Shown: positions 1 through 8,691 of the stretch, piece by piece
Layout: each line of letters starts with the position of its first letter
Position numbering within the stretch: the stretch's first letter is position 1
Assembly (NCBI GenBank): GCA_025454955.1
Contig: JALONL010000017.1
Span: forward strand, 45,926 to 109,925
Length of the DNA stretch: 64,000 nt
Direction of reading: 5' to 3'
Source of the DNA: Bacteroidia bacterium
GTDB taxonomy: Bacteria > Bacteroidota > Bacteroidia > Palsa-965
Position numbers and translations under genes: made by a program
Notes under the pieces: generated by a model
Database searches by the model: none
Told to the model about the DNA's origin: nothing
What the model saw: only the letters and a program-made list of their open reading frames with translations

Positions 1-1
1 C

Positions 2-154
2 ATGAAAGACTACGACCTCAGTTCGCCATTGGTGAAGAAAATTATGCGGCAGCGTTATGGCAATAAACCACCGCTCAACGAGTATATGATTTCGCCGCAG
101 GATGTGTTTGAGAGCGGGATGCTGGTAACGGTGAAGGAAGTGGGGAAACTGTAA
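2..154 (+). CDS. Partial CDS: C-terminal end of an unrecognised protein
   Basis: An open frame runs from the window edge to TAA at 152-154 and encodes about 50 residues ending in VKEVGKL. An ATG lies at position 2, but the reading frame is open to the edge, so this is more likely the tail of a longer gene cut by the window than a complete small gene. The residues are charged and show no membrane segment. It is convergent with the dikinase-like gene that follows. I do not recognise the family. Confidence 0.5.
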   Translation: MKDYDLSSPLVKKIMRQRYGNKPPLNEYMISPQDVFESGMLVTVKEVGKL

Positions 155-184
155 TTCTCTGCTTGCTTACGAGGGTTGCGCGAA

Positions 185-2089
185 TTACCTGTACGGGCGA
201 ACCTGCTTAAAGTAAAGCACATTTCCATCAAACTTAAACTCAATGTCCCAGTCGCCGGGGCGATCAGCATAAAACTCATTCACGGCATTTACGCTTTGCT
301 GAAGTTGCAGAAGCTGTTTATCGTTCATGAGCGGGCCTTGCGGGTGAAGACTGCTGAAGCAGATGTATTTTGCATTTACCTTATTGCTGAGCGGATTCAT
401 GTATTTGCTTTCGGTGAGAATAAATTGCTCGCAGCGCACACTATCGGGCGGGCTCACGGTTGACACATCGCCTGCCTGTGCATTCACCACCAGACCGGGA
501 TAATCATTGCGGTAAATGTTGCGGGTAATGATTACGCCGTTTACGTCCTCATCGGGAAAATTGCGGTGTATGAGAATGCTCATGGCCGCGGTTTGCTCGT
601 GGATGGCGGCAAAACGGCGTTCCTGCCAGGCGCGGTAGTTGTACATGCCGGCCCATACTTTTTTAATGGCTTTGTCTATCGGCTTTTTATCGCTGTGCAG
701 TATGCCTGTTTTGCTTTCGTACAAACCGGCTCCGCTGAAATCGGCCAGGTCTTCGGCATTGCTGCTGCTTCGGAAACGGTAGCTGTTGCCGCAATTATTC
801 GTGAGCATTTGTGCTTCCGTTTGCCGCAGCAATTCGGCCGAAACAGGTGTTTGCAGAATGGCTTCCCTGATTTGCGACAATAGCGCATTTGCTTTTTCCG
901 TTTCCTGCAAAGAGCATTGCTCCAGCGATGCAAGCAATGAAGCCACACCCGCACTTTTCAGATGCTGCGTGTAAAAGTAAAACGGAATTACAAATGCGCC
1001 CTGCGGAATACGGAAAAGCGTGGGATGCTTGTCGGCAATGGCTTTCAGGTCCGACAGGCCTTTTGCTTTTGTGCCAATATCGGCATTGGTGAGCCCGCTG
1101 CATTTTTCGATGGGCACAATGTGGCGCAAGGTAGTATTGAGCGGCAAACTGATTTTTTTCTGCGGCGTATTTGTCGCCTGCCCGGCCGCAACAGGTTTTA
1201 TGCTCAGCGAATGGCCGTTTACGGTAAGTTCCACAAACTGCCCGTCGAAGCGAATGATTTCCTGGTTGGCAAACACATTTTTAAGGTAAGCCGATGGCAT
1301 TTTTTTATTGTGACTAAGCACTTGTATATGGCTTAGCGGAGTTTGAAAACAATCGCTGATTACGGCTTTGCACAAGGGAATATCGGCCGGCGATCCTTTT
1401 ACAAGGAGTATATCGTCGGGCAGGATGGAAAAATACTGTGCTTTCAGGTCGTGGCATACCACCAGTCTTCCGCGTGCTGTGCCGGGCTGAATCATCTGGT
1501 AATTCAATCCGTCGCTGAGTGCATTGGGATTGATAACAGGAATAACAGATTGCGAGGCGAAATACCTGAGTGTATTGGTATTGTTGAGCAAAAGAAAGAG
1601 GTTGTTTTTCAGCAGGGAACTTTCGCTCACGATGTGAAACATTTCCGCAATCTGCACACTGTCTATTTCATCGTTGCTGCTGAATTCGAGCACATACTGG
1701 TTTGTTCTTTTCAGGTAATTGATGTTGGCCAGGTAATAATCGCGCCCGCTTCCGTAGTTCGCTAAATTGAACACACCCAGCCCGAGATTGTAGCCCAGCA
1801 CATTGCTGCAGAAATCATAATGCAACCGGTACTTGTGCGAATTGATATAGTAAATTTCCTTCCGCTTCAGGTCATACACTGCTTTTACGCTGGTAATTTC
1901 GGGATAAGCATCGTCGAGCGGAGCACCTTCGAAGGTTTTAAATTCTTCGGCATTGGCGAGAGCATTGAGATATAGGCCTTTGTTTTCGGCCACCGAGGCA
2001 GTGCCTTTGAAATGCAGAAACAGCTTTACGCCTGCAAACAAAGTTGTAAGCGAGATAAACAGCGTAATGATCCATTTCAGCGTGCTCAT
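185..2089 (-). CDS. PEP-synthase/glucan-water-dikinase-like protein (swivel His domain + PEP/pyruvate-binding ATP-grasp domain)
   Basis: The protein has 634 residues. An N-terminal hydrophobic segment (about residues 5-25) suggests a membrane anchor or signal. Residues about 228-270 resemble the swivelling phosphohistidine domain of dikinases (TPLSHIQVLSH, with candidate phospho-His254). Residues about 335-630 resemble the PPDK/PEP-synthase nucleotide-binding domain, with RSSSNAEDL at 440-448 and a C-terminus ending in YFKQVRPYR, typical of this domain. The His domain precedes the nucleotide domain, as in plant glucan water dikinase and unlike PEP synthase. There is no C-terminal PEP-binding barrel, so pyruvate dikinase activity is doubtful. 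The start codon overlaps the stop of the upstream small membrane gene as ATGA, which points to translational coupling. Substrate unknown. Confidence 0.7.
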   Translation of the reverse strand: MSTLKWIITLFISLTTLFAGVKLFLHFKGTASVAENKGLYLNALANAEEFKTFEGAPLDDAYPEITSVKAVYDLKRKEIYYINSHKYRLHYDFCSNVLGYNLGLGVFNLANYGSGRDYYLANINYLKRTNQYVLEFSSNDEIDSVQIAEMFHIVSESSLLKNNLFLLLNNTNTLRYFASQSVIPVINPNALSDGLNYQMIQPGTARGRLVVCHDLKAQYFSILPDDILLVKGSPADIPLCKAVISDCFQTPLSHIQVLSHNKKMPSAYLKNVFANQEIIRFDGQFVELTVNGHSLSIKPVAAGQATNTPQKKISLPLNTTLRHIVPIEKCSGLTNADIGTKAKGLSDLKAIADKHPTLFRIPQGAFVIPFYFYTQHLKSAGVASLLASLEQCSLQETEKANALLSQIREAILQTPVSAELLRQTEAQMLTNNCGNSYRFRSSSNAEDLADFSGAGLYESKTGILHSDKKPIDKAIKKVWAGMYNYRAWQERRFAAIHEQTAAMSILIHRNFPDEDVNGVIITRNIYRNDYPGLVVNAQAGDVSTVSPPDSVRCEQFILTESKYMNPLSNKVNAKYICFSSLHPQGPLMNDKQLLQLQQSVNAVNEFYADRPGDWDIEFKFDGNVLYFKQVRPYR

Positions 2090-2409
2090 TTCCGTTTACG
2101 TATTATGAAAAATACGAAAAACAAAATCATCGGAATAACAACGAGTGCAAACGGCGATCCCGATATTCCAATTAGAAATGGTGGAATAAAAATGGGAGTG
2201 TAAAATACAATTGCAGTAATGCGGAGCCATTGTTTCTGCAAAATAAAAGTCAGTATTCCCAGTATATGCGCTACTATAAACCATACGATAAAAACGATAA
2301 ACCCAATTACCAGGGCATCCGGAAAAAGACCACCCCTGGGGAAACCCGCAAAACAGGGAATTACAAAAGCAACCAGTAAAATCAGTGTAAGCTGTAGTTT
2401 CTTCATCAT
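2086..2409 (-). CDS. Small membrane protein, paralogue of the upstream gene
   Basis: From the MMKKL start this is 107 residues: a signal-like N-terminus (cleavage likely near CFAG), a short loop FPRGGLFPD, then two or three hydrophobic segments and a terminal RKRK. It aligns along its whole length with the neighbouring protein at 2441-2755 (both have FAG at the same place, an FI...KLWLRI/KQWLRI block and a terminal IIRKRK), so the pair is a tandem duplication. I chose the MMKK start because it gives the same N-terminal length as the paralogue. Function unknown. Its stop overlaps the start of the dikinase-like gene. Confidence 0.7.
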   Translation of the reverse strand: MMKKLQLTLILLVAFVIPCFAGFPRGGLFPDALVIGFIVFIVWFIVAHILGILTFILQKQWLRITAIVFYTPIFIPPFLIGISGSPFALVVIPMILFFVFFIIRKRK

Positions 2410-2440
2410 TTTCAAACTGAAATTTTCGGGTTGCAACAGG

Positions 2441-2755
2441 TTATTTTCGCTTTCTGATAATCATAAATACCAGAAAAAGGATTGCAGGTATTACCAGTAA
2501 TGCGAAAGGCGGAAAAAAGATGGCGGGCACAAGCGGGATAAGCAACATTGGGATATATAACACCCCGGCCAAAATCCTCAACCATAATTTCCGGAAAATA
2601 AATGCTGTTACTCCCAATGCGTGAGTCAATACAACCCAAATCCAAAAGGGCAGGATCATATCATCGTCAATCAATCCTCCTTTCATTCCTCCGGCAAAAG
2701 CGGGAATGGCGGAAATGAGCAGAAACAACAGGGTAATGGGGAATTTTCTCGACAT
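2441..2755 (-). CDS. Small membrane protein, first gene of the duplicated pair
   Basis: 104 residues with a signal-type N-terminus (AIPAFAGGMKGG), a short acidic loop (IDDD), several hydrophobic stretches and a basic RKRK tail. It is the paralogue of the next gene downstream and probably the first gene of the three-gene minus-strand unit that ends in the dikinase-like protein. No catalytic residues are visible. The family is not recognised beyond small integral membrane protein. Confidence 0.7.
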   Translation of the reverse strand: MSRKFPITLLFLLISAIPAFAGGMKGGLIDDDMILPFWIWVVLTHALGVTAFIFRKLWLRILAGVLYIPMLLIPLVPAIFFPPFALLVIPAILFLVFMIIRKRK

Positions 2756-2918
2756 ACGGGGTTTTATTCAAAGGTCGGAATACAAGCGATATTTACAAAT
2801 TACTCGGATATAAAAAATGTTAAGCCGCAGCCGCGTCATACAAATTACTTCAGGCACAAAGGCCGTATCGCTTCCACGATACGGCCTTTGTGAATAGTTA
2901 GCCGCAAATGAGAAAGGT

Positions 2919-3503
2919 TTACTTCCCTTTGTTGGCATTGAAAATTTCCATGTATTCCATAGCTTCCTGAAACAGTTCTTCGCTCTCAGAATTGCGTATG
3001 CTGTACTCTTTCTCGGAAGATGTATTTACTTCTTTGAGGAGTTTGCCTTCATGGTAATAATACATTTTGCTGAAATTTTCTTTTTCGTCTCCCTCACGTC
3101 CTTCTCCACCACCCTGATCCTGAACAATAGCCAGCACGGGATTATTGTTCATGAAATAAAATTCCTCGTTGCGTTTGGTAATCTGCTCGTGGGGATATGC
3201 GCGAACACGCATCAGTCCGTTGTCGTTGGAGTAAAATTCAATTCTCGACCACTTCTGTTTTATTTTCTCGCGCAGGTTTTTGGTGTCCACAGAAAGTGCT
3301 TTCATACCCGAAGTGGTTTTCTCGGTACTCATGCGGTAATCATCAATGCTTCGGATAATTTGGGCAGTGTCCAATGCCGGGGCCGATGAATCTTTGGCCA
3401 CCGTAATTTGGGCAGTGTCTTTTTGCTCTGCTTCTGGTTTTTCAGAGTTTCCGCAGGAGGTAAAAAGTATGGCGCCAAGTGAGAGAATGAACAGATGTTT
3501 CAT
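2919..3503 (-). CDS. Putative lipoprotein of unknown function
   Basis: I place the start at MKHLFILSLG, giving 194 residues, because this yields a clean lipoprotein signal with lipobox LFTSC followed by GNSEKPEAEQ. The longer frame adds a His-rich stretch with no signal. The mature part is hydrophilic, with acidic and Lys-rich segments, and looks like a periplasmic or outer-membrane-attached protein. No known domain is recognised. It stands alone: more than 150 bp separate it from the twin membrane genes, and about 230 bp from the next gene upstream. Confidence 0.7.
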   Translation of the reverse strand: MKHLFILSLGAILFTSCGNSEKPEAEQKDTAQITVAKDSSAPALDTAQIIRSIDDYRMSTEKTTSGMKALSVDTKNLREKIKQKWSRIEFYSNDNGLMRVRAYPHEQITKRNEEFYFMNNNPVLAIVQDQGGGEGREGDEKENFSKMYYYHEGKLLKEVNTSSEKEYSIRNSESEELFQEAMEYMEIFNANKGK

Positions 3504-3732
3504 GGTGTGATGATGGTGAGTGATACTCGTGGTGATGATTAGCAAAGCAAAATTCTACAAAATGGGAGAATAAATCATCCACCGGATAATGTTTTAATCT
3601 CACATAAATAACACATCACCTTCTATCACAGCGATGCCTTTGTTTCCTTATTTATAAGAAGATATTACTGTTATGTGCCGTGATTGAGTAATCTAGGAAG
3701 GGCTGATTCAGTGTTTACCGGCTGAAGCAATT

Positions 3733-4365
3733 TTACCACAGCGCAAAATTCACCCCTGCCTGTCCCATCCATCCCTGAAGCATTTCAAAGTTGGATATGG
3801 GATACATATAACCGCCCTGCAAATTAATAAACAGGTTTTTCTTAGAAAGTACATGAATACCAAAAGTTGGAGTAAACTGAACAGTAGAACCAAATTGCTT
3901 CTGTGATATTCCCCCGAATTCGAGTCCAAAATAAGGTATTAAAAATGTGCGTTTAGGATTCTTTTCCAGCGAAAGATCAAGCCCCAGCGTGTACATAAAC
4001 ATCGAATTAATATTGCTTTTATCACTTCTCAATATATTCAGTTTTGAATAGAATCTTACATGGCTTGGGCCGGGATCGTCACTTTGTTCTACTTTGGCAT
4101 AAATGAGATACTCTACGGTTAATCCCGAAAAACTTCCGGTGCTGTCTGATGCTTTCGGCTGATAATATTTATAACCCAAACCGGGCATGAAGTAAGTTGT
4201 AAAGTTCAGTTTCTCATACGCTTCTTTAGCCAGTTTATAATCTGCCTGAGAATATAATTTCCCCTGAAACCATACACTGTCACCGCGATTTGTTCTGTAA
4301 GTACTCTGCGCAAATAAGCTGCAGAGAATCATAGAAAATAAAAATGTTACTGCTGCTTTCTTCAT
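3733..4365 (-). CDS. Putative outer-membrane beta-barrel protein
   Basis: 210 residues with a signal peptide (cleavage after SLFAQ) and alternating hydrophobic strands such as TTYFMPGLGYKYY, GLTVEYLIYAKV and LFINLQGGYMYP, ending in an aromatic/hydrophobic residue (NFALW), as expected of a small outer-membrane barrel. The segment GDSVWFQGKLYSQADYKLAKEAYEKL just after the signal is not a barrel strand and may be a periplasmic helix. It stands alone. Precise function unknown. Confidence 0.65.
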   Translation of the reverse strand: MKKAAVTFLFSMILCSLFAQSTYRTNRGDSVWFQGKLYSQADYKLAKEAYEKLNFTTYFMPGLGYKYYQPKASDSTGSFSGLTVEYLIYAKVEQSDDPGPSHVRFYSKLNILRSDKSNINSMFMYTLGLDLSLEKNPKRTFLIPYFGLEFGGISQKQFGSTVQFTPTFGIHVLSKKNLFINLQGGYMYPISNFEMLQGWMGQAGVNFALW

Positions 4366-4559
4366 GACTCTTCTGTTTTTTATTCGGGTTAACTGAGAAA
4401 ATAGTTCTTGGTTGGGGGTTACTAAGTATTTATTCGCTTCTTCTTTTTTACTCAGGCCTTGCCTGTGTTACTTCACAGAGGTTAAACAATACCTGCTAAA
4501 CTATATTTTCAAGAGGAAAAATACCGAAAAAATTTCGAAAAGTAATTCTGAGGAGAGTT

Positions 4560-5111
4560 CTATTTATTTGCCTCGATTGCCCGATATTTTCGTTTCTGTA
4601 TGATAATGTAAATTATTCCCGCCAGTAACCCGGTTAACCCGCCCAGATAACTAAAATTATGCATTGAACCCACAGCCCAAAATGCCTCCTTATCAATAAG
4701 GTTTTCGGGAAACCACCCGGTTAACTCTTCGTATGAGCGAAAAAATTTTCCATAAATGAGCCCGGCTATTCCTGTTGCAAATGCTACAATTATGGTTACC
4801 CCAATTGATTTCATTACAGCCCTGAACATTTGCAGGTAGCTTTTATGAATCAAGCCAACCAGTCCGAGAATTATTCCTATTGGAATTCCCATCCACCAGG
4901 TAGCCTTAAACCCTACTACAGATACTTTAATTCGTGGATTCGAAATAACTACATCGTTCCCGCTATCAATAAGTCCAAACTGATAGAACTTAAATTTTGT
5001 GTAATACTCAGGCGATATGGTGTAAGTCAGTTGATCGTGAAGAATTCCATACAGTCCGCCGATCAACGGAGTGAGGGCTATAATGAGAAGTAATGTCAGA
5101 AATTTTTTCAT
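4560..5111 (-). CDS. Hypothetical integral membrane protein
   Basis: 183 residues with about four predicted transmembrane segments: an N-terminal segment (TLLLIIALTPLIGGLYG), WWMGIPIGIILGLVGLI, IGVTIIVAFATGIAGLIYG and LGGLTGLLAGIIYIII. A soluble loop of about 45 residues lies between the first two. Gly-rich helices (GLTGLLAG) are present but no catalytic motif. A TATCTTTG element 12 nt upstream of the ATG fits a Bacteroidota promoter. Family not recognised. Confidence 0.65.
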   Translation of the reverse strand: MKKFLTLLLIIALTPLIGGLYGILHDQLTYTISPEYYTKFKFYQFGLIDSGNDVVISNPRIKVSVVGFKATWWMGIPIGIILGLVGLIHKSYLQMFRAVMKSIGVTIIVAFATGIAGLIYGKFFRSYEELTGWFPENLIDKEAFWAVGSMHNFSYLGGLTGLLAGIIYIIIQKRKYRAIEANK

Positions 5112-5122
5112 TGAGGTTAATA

Positions 5123-5130
5123 CAAAGATA
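5123..5130 (-). promoter_or_regulatory. Bacteroidota -7 element for the membrane protein gene at 4560-5111
   Basis: Minus strand reads TATCTTTG, a match to TAnnTTTG, 12 nt upstream of the ATG. No convincing -33 TTTG at the usual spacing was seen. Confidence 0.5.
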
Positions 5131-5179
5131 AAAATTGATCTTACTCATCATATTACTCAAAATTCTCTCTCCTGTAAAA

Positions 5180-5707
5180 TCAATAATTCAGTTCGAGTCT
5201 CTTTTTCACAAACCGTGCTTCTTTTTTCCTGATTTCCTTATTGTTCTCCAGATCATACTCCTGCTCCATACGAATAAGTTTAAACCAGAACAATGCGGGA
5301 AACATATTTTGAGAATGAATCTCCAGCCGGATAATAAACTTATCATTTGGTTCAACCCGGCCATTAATTATCTGACTCAGTTTAGTTTCATGTATTTGAA
5401 TTTCCTGAGCAAAATCTTTCTTCTTTTTATCTATTGTTCTCAAATACTCATTGAGAAAAAAAGTGAATGATTTATCAGGAGTAAATTCATGCGCGTTAAT
5501 GTAATCTTCTATATGATAACGCAACTGAAGCAGACGGGAAATTAACCGTTGTGTATCGGTAGCCTCAATCATTTTCTTTTTACGCAGCGCAAGAAATGCA
5601 GCTTCTGAATTTTCTTTTTCCGCTTTCGTTAAAACAGAAGGATAGATATAGGCTTCTGCGAGGTCAGCGTCAGAATGCTTTCCGGTATTTTTTTTCTGTT
5701 TCTTCAC
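5180..5707 (-). CDS. HTH (XRE/HigA-like) regulator without a visible toxin partner
   Basis: 175 residues. About residues 82-155 (FLNEYLRTIDKKKKDFAQ, then IHETKLSQIINGRVEPND, then MFPALFWFKLIRMEQEYD) follow the HigA/XRE pattern: helix-turn-helix with a SQIINGR recognition segment, followed by a helix with a FW-containing motif. The N-terminal 80 residues are charged and helical and not recognised. HigA antitoxins normally sit beside a HigB toxin, but both neighbours are membrane or helicase genes, so this may be an orphan regulator. Function as antitoxin is not supported by context. Confidence 0.6.
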   Translation of the reverse strand: MKKQKKNTGKHSDADLAEAYIYPSVLTKAEKENSEAAFLALRKKKMIEATDTQRLISRLLQLRYHIEDYINAHEFTPDKSFTFFLNEYLRTIDKKKKDFAQEIQIHETKLSQIINGRVEPNDKFIIRLEIHSQNMFPALFWFKLIRMEQEYDLENNKEIRKKEARFVKKRLELNY

Positions 5708-5933
5708 CTCATATATATTTTGAATTGTTTTAATGTACCAGACATAAGTATAGTCGATGAATTACTACGAATACAAGATCATCAAGTATCTTTCATGTCT
5801 CCAATATTACACCTACTTTATTTTACCTACATTATAACAATTCAAAATTAAAACAATAAATTACAAGAACAAAATATTTTAAGATATTCATAAATTACAT
5901 CGTACTCTAATTTCCTTTTTGGTGTAATAAAAA
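5708..5933. other. AT-rich intergenic stretch, no gene seen
   Basis: Strongly AT-rich DNA between the HTH gene and the helicase terminator. No open frame of note and no convincing hairpin apart from the helicase terminator beginning at 5934. It probably holds the promoter of the HTH gene. Confidence 0.4.
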
Positions 5934-5965
5934 AAGCGGCATCTCCCTCACGAAAAATGCCGCTT
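5934..5965 (-). terminator. Rho-independent terminator of the DEAD-box helicase gene
   Basis: AAGCGGCAT (5934-5942) pairs perfectly with ATGCCGCTT (5957-5965). On the minus strand the hairpin is followed by a run of T residues, about 20 nt after the helicase stop. Confidence 0.85.
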
Positions 5966-5984
5966 CACTTATCTTAAAAAAATC

Positions 5985-7997
5985 TTACCACTTCTTCTTC
6001 TTTCCTCCGGCCGATTTTTTACCGCCGTGCGTTTTACCGCCGTCCATCAGTTTGCGCCAGTCGCCGCCGCTGCTGTTGTCGTCGTCTTTGGGGCGCGATG
6101 CACCGAAGCCTTTGCCCGGAGGTTTGCTCTCTTTTTTATCGCCCCAGCTTTTGCCCCAGGTTTTTTCGGTTTTGCCACCGGAGGTTTTGCTGAAACCGCT
6201 TTTGCTTCCGCTGCTTTTACGGTCGCCGAAACTGCTGCTGCGGTTGTCGTCGCCGTCTTTGCGGTAGGCCGATTTGCGTTCGCTGCCGAAGTCTTTGCGC
6301 GGGGGACGCTCGCTGCCGAAGTCTTTGCGGCGGGGCTTGCTTTCGCGTTCTTCGTCGCCGCCGAAGCTGCGGTCGTCTTTGTTTTCGGCAATGTTTACGC
6401 GCACTTTGCGGCCGCGGTATGAATAGCGGTCGAAAGCTTTTACCACCGAATTGGGTTCGAGGGCAATGGTTTGCACGAACGAGAAATTATGCTTGAGTTC
6501 GATGCGGCCGATATGATCGCGGCTTACATTGAGCTGATCGCAGAGTATGCGCAGGAACTCGCCCGGATCAATGCCATCCATGCGGCCGAGGCTGAAGAAG
6601 AACGTGTGCTTTTCGCCCTCCATCTGCTGGCGTTCTTCGCGCTCGGGGCGTTCGCCTTTTTGTCCGCGCACGGGTGCGTTGAGGTCGGGAGCTTTGCTGT
6701 AGTCCTGAAGCAGTCGGCTGAACTGCATACCCACAATGCGCGAAACGAGTTCTTCGCGGCTGAGGCCTTCGAGTTCTTCGAGCACCACGGGCAGGTGTTC
6801 GGCAATGAGGTTTTCGTCCACTTCCGTGTCGCGCAGGCGTGTGGCAAATGCCTTGAGCTGTGCGGCAGCCACATCGGCCGCGGTGGGCACGTTGAGGTGC
6901 GGAATGGGTTTGCCCATGAGGCGCTCCAACTGGCGGAGTTTGCCGGCTTCTTTCATGTGCAGCAGCACAATGGAAGCCCCGCTGCGCCCGGCCCGGCCAG
7001 TACGGCCCGAACGGTGTGTATAGCTTTCCACTTCGTCAGGAAGCTGATAGTGGAATACGTGTGTAATTTCATCCACGTCGATACCGCGTGCAGCCACATC
7101 GGTGGCCACCAGCAGTTGAAGTGCGCGGCCGCGGAAACGTTTCATTACATGATCGCGCTGGGCCTGCGAAAGATCGCCGTGAAGCGAATCGGCCGTGTAG
7201 CCATCGCGGATGAGATGGTCGGCCACTTCCTGCGTTTCCACACGGGTGCGGCAAAACACAATGCCATATACGCCCGGATTGGCATCTACCAAACGGCGCA
7301 GCGCCGCATAACGGTCGCGGGCATGTACCACGCAATGGAAGTGATTAATTTGTCCGTCGCCTTTTTGTGCGCCCTGCACTTTTACCGTTTGCGGATTGGT
7401 CATGTACCTGCCCACAATACGCGACACGCCCGAAGGCATGGTGGCCGAAAACAGCCAGGTGCGTTTTTCGGCAGGCGTTTCGGCGAGAATCGTGTCCAGA
7501 TCGTCGCGGAAACCCATGTCCAGCATCTCGTCGGCCTCGTCGAGTACGGCAAAACGTACATCGCCAAGTTTCAGCGCACCGCGCTCGATAAGATCGAGCA
7601 CACGGCCGGGCGTACCCACAATAATGTGTGTACCGTAGCGAAGCTCCTTAATTTGTACACTGATGCTGGAACCGCCATAAACCGCGGTAATGCGCAAACC
7701 GTCGAGATTAACCGCAAACTTTTTAAGGTCTTCGGTAATCTGCAGGCAAAGCTCGCGTGTGGGACACAGCACAATAGACTGCGGCACACGATCGGCCAGA
7801 TCGATATGGTGTAGAAGGGGAAGACCGAAAGCGGCGGTTTTACCGGTACCGGTACGTGCCAGACCAATAAAATCGGCCTCGGCAGCGAGCAGAAGCGGAA
7901 TGGCCTGCTCCTGGATGGGGGTGGGCTGTGTGAAGCCAAGTTCGGCAACTGCAGCGGCGAGTTCGGGCTTAAGGCCCAGCTCAGTAAATAATGACAT
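5985..7997 (-). CDS. deaD: DEAD-box ATP-dependent RNA helicase with DbpA-like RNA-binding domain
   Basis: 670 residues. It carries the full DEAD-box motif set: Q motif around 22-29, ARTGTGKT (47-54), PTREL (79-83), DEAD (153-156), SAT (184-186), ATDVAARGID near 298-307 and HRSGRTGRAG (328-337). Residues about 463-538 fit the DbpA-type RRM-like C-terminal domain (HTFFFSLGRMDGI ... RKVRVNIAE), expected to bind structured RNA. The last 130 residues are a low-complexity basic tail rich in Lys, Ser, Gly and Asp with repeated KDFGSER-type units, typical of DeaD/CsdA relatives acting in ribosome assembly or cold-shock RNA remodelling. Promoter TACCTTTG lies about 20 nt upstream of the ATG. Confidence 0.92.
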   Translation of the reverse strand: MSLFTELGLKPELAAAVAELGFTQPTPIQEQAIPLLLAAEADFIGLARTGTGKTAAFGLPLLHHIDLADRVPQSIVLCPTRELCLQITEDLKKFAVNLDGLRITAVYGGSSISVQIKELRYGTHIIVGTPGRVLDLIERGALKLGDVRFAVLDEADEMLDMGFRDDLDTILAETPAEKRTWLFSATMPSGVSRIVGRYMTNPQTVKVQGAQKGDGQINHFHCVVHARDRYAALRRLVDANPGVYGIVFCRTRVETQEVADHLIRDGYTADSLHGDLSQAQRDHVMKRFRGRALQLLVATDVAARGIDVDEITHVFHYQLPDEVESYTHRSGRTGRAGRSGASIVLLHMKEAGKLRQLERLMGKPIPHLNVPTAADVAAAQLKAFATRLRDTEVDENLIAEHLPVVLEELEGLSREELVSRIVGMQFSRLLQDYSKAPDLNAPVRGQKGERPEREERQQMEGEKHTFFFSLGRMDGIDPGEFLRILCDQLNVSRDHIGRIELKHNFSFVQTIALEPNSVVKAFDRYSYRGRKVRVNIAENKDDRSFGGDEERESKPRRKDFGSERPPRKDFGSERKSAYRKDGDDNRSSSFGDRKSSGSKSGFSKTSGGKTEKTWGKSWGDKKESKPPGKGFGASRPKDDDNSSGGDWRKLMDGGKTHGGKKSAGGKKKKW

Positions 7998-8016
7998 TAG
8001 AACGTGAATCAGGGCG

Positions 8017-8024
8017 CAAAGGTA
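8017..8024 (-). promoter_or_regulatory. Bacteroidota -7 element of the DEAD-box helicase gene
   Basis: Minus strand TACCTTTG, matching TAnnTTTG, 20 nt upstream of the helicase ATG. Confidence 0.6.
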
Positions 8025-8153
8025 CTCTTTTTAATCTGATATTCTGCATGTTATCCACCGCATTACCCAAACATCCGATAAACAGCAGCTTATATCGGTT
8101 TAATGGTTTTTGGTTAAATCAGCCACAGGCAATACATTCAGCCCCGCTTCCAT

Positions 8154-8161
8154 TATCTTTG
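8154..8161 (+). promoter_or_regulatory. Bacteroidota -7 element, nearly abutting the lipoprotein start
   Basis: TATCTTTG ends only 4 nt before the ATG at 8166. If used, transcription would start at or next to the start codon, giving a leaderless mRNA. Confidence 0.5.
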
Positions 8162-8165
8162 CACC

Positions 8166-8690
8166 ATGAAAATATTTTTTACGGCTACAGTTATTCTCCT
8201 GCTTGCTTCCTGCTCTGAAGCTCCCGTTGATAAAAACCAAAACAAGGACTCTGCTGCCACCAAAGCCCAGGTACCTCCGTCTAAAACAGTAACCATTGCC
8301 TCCACCGGCTTAACTTTGGATATTCCGGCCGACATGGATATAAGCATTGCGCCTGATACCGGCTACGTGTTTGCCAATATTTCACCCATAGACAAATCGC
8401 AGCACGATATTCTGGAGGCCGCACTCTACCTCGGCCCTGTTCCCAACCGCGATGCTCCCGAAGGAAAACACACCCGCACCGAATCGCAGGGTTCGCTGCT
8501 GGGCCGCACTGTAAACTGGGTTACCTATTCCACCACAAACTGGCAGCACAAGGAAGTAATTATCGACTACGAAACCAAAAAGAAACAATACCTGCATGTA
8601 TGGTGCAATGGCCGCAACGAACAAGAACTGAACCGCGCCATGAACGTAATTAAAACCCTGCGTCTGGAACCGAAAGACACTGTGAAGTAA
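8166..8690 (+). CDS. Putative lipoprotein
   Basis: 174 residues. The signal MKIFFTATVILLLASC carries a lipobox LASC, so the mature protein would be lipid-anchored at Cys16. After a Lys/Gln/Ala linker the rest is a soluble domain with beta-strand-like segments (KTVTIASTGLTLDIPADMDISI, then VNWVTYSTTNWQHKEVIIDY). It resembles small lipoproteins with a PsbP/DUF-type surface domain, but I cannot name the family. One nucleotide separates its stop from the next ATG, so the two genes form an operon. Confidence 0.7.
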   Translation: MKIFFTATVILLLASCSEAPVDKNQNKDSAATKAQVPPSKTVTIASTGLTLDIPADMDISIAPDTGYVFANISPIDKSQHDILEAALYLGPVPNRDAPEGKHTRTESQGSLLGRTVNWVTYSTTNWQHKEVIIDYETKKKQYLHVWCNGRNEQELNRAMNVIKTLRLEPKDTVK

Positions 8691-8691
8691 G

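Noticed and set aside
5180..5707. Half of a HigBA toxin-antitoxin pair
   Set aside because: No toxin-like open frame was found next to it on either strand.
6027..7814. Large open frames antisense to the DEAD-box helicase (for example 6471-7814)
   Set aside because: They mirror the GC-rich codons of the helicase, whose motifs are clear; the antisense products are Ala/His-rich with no family match.
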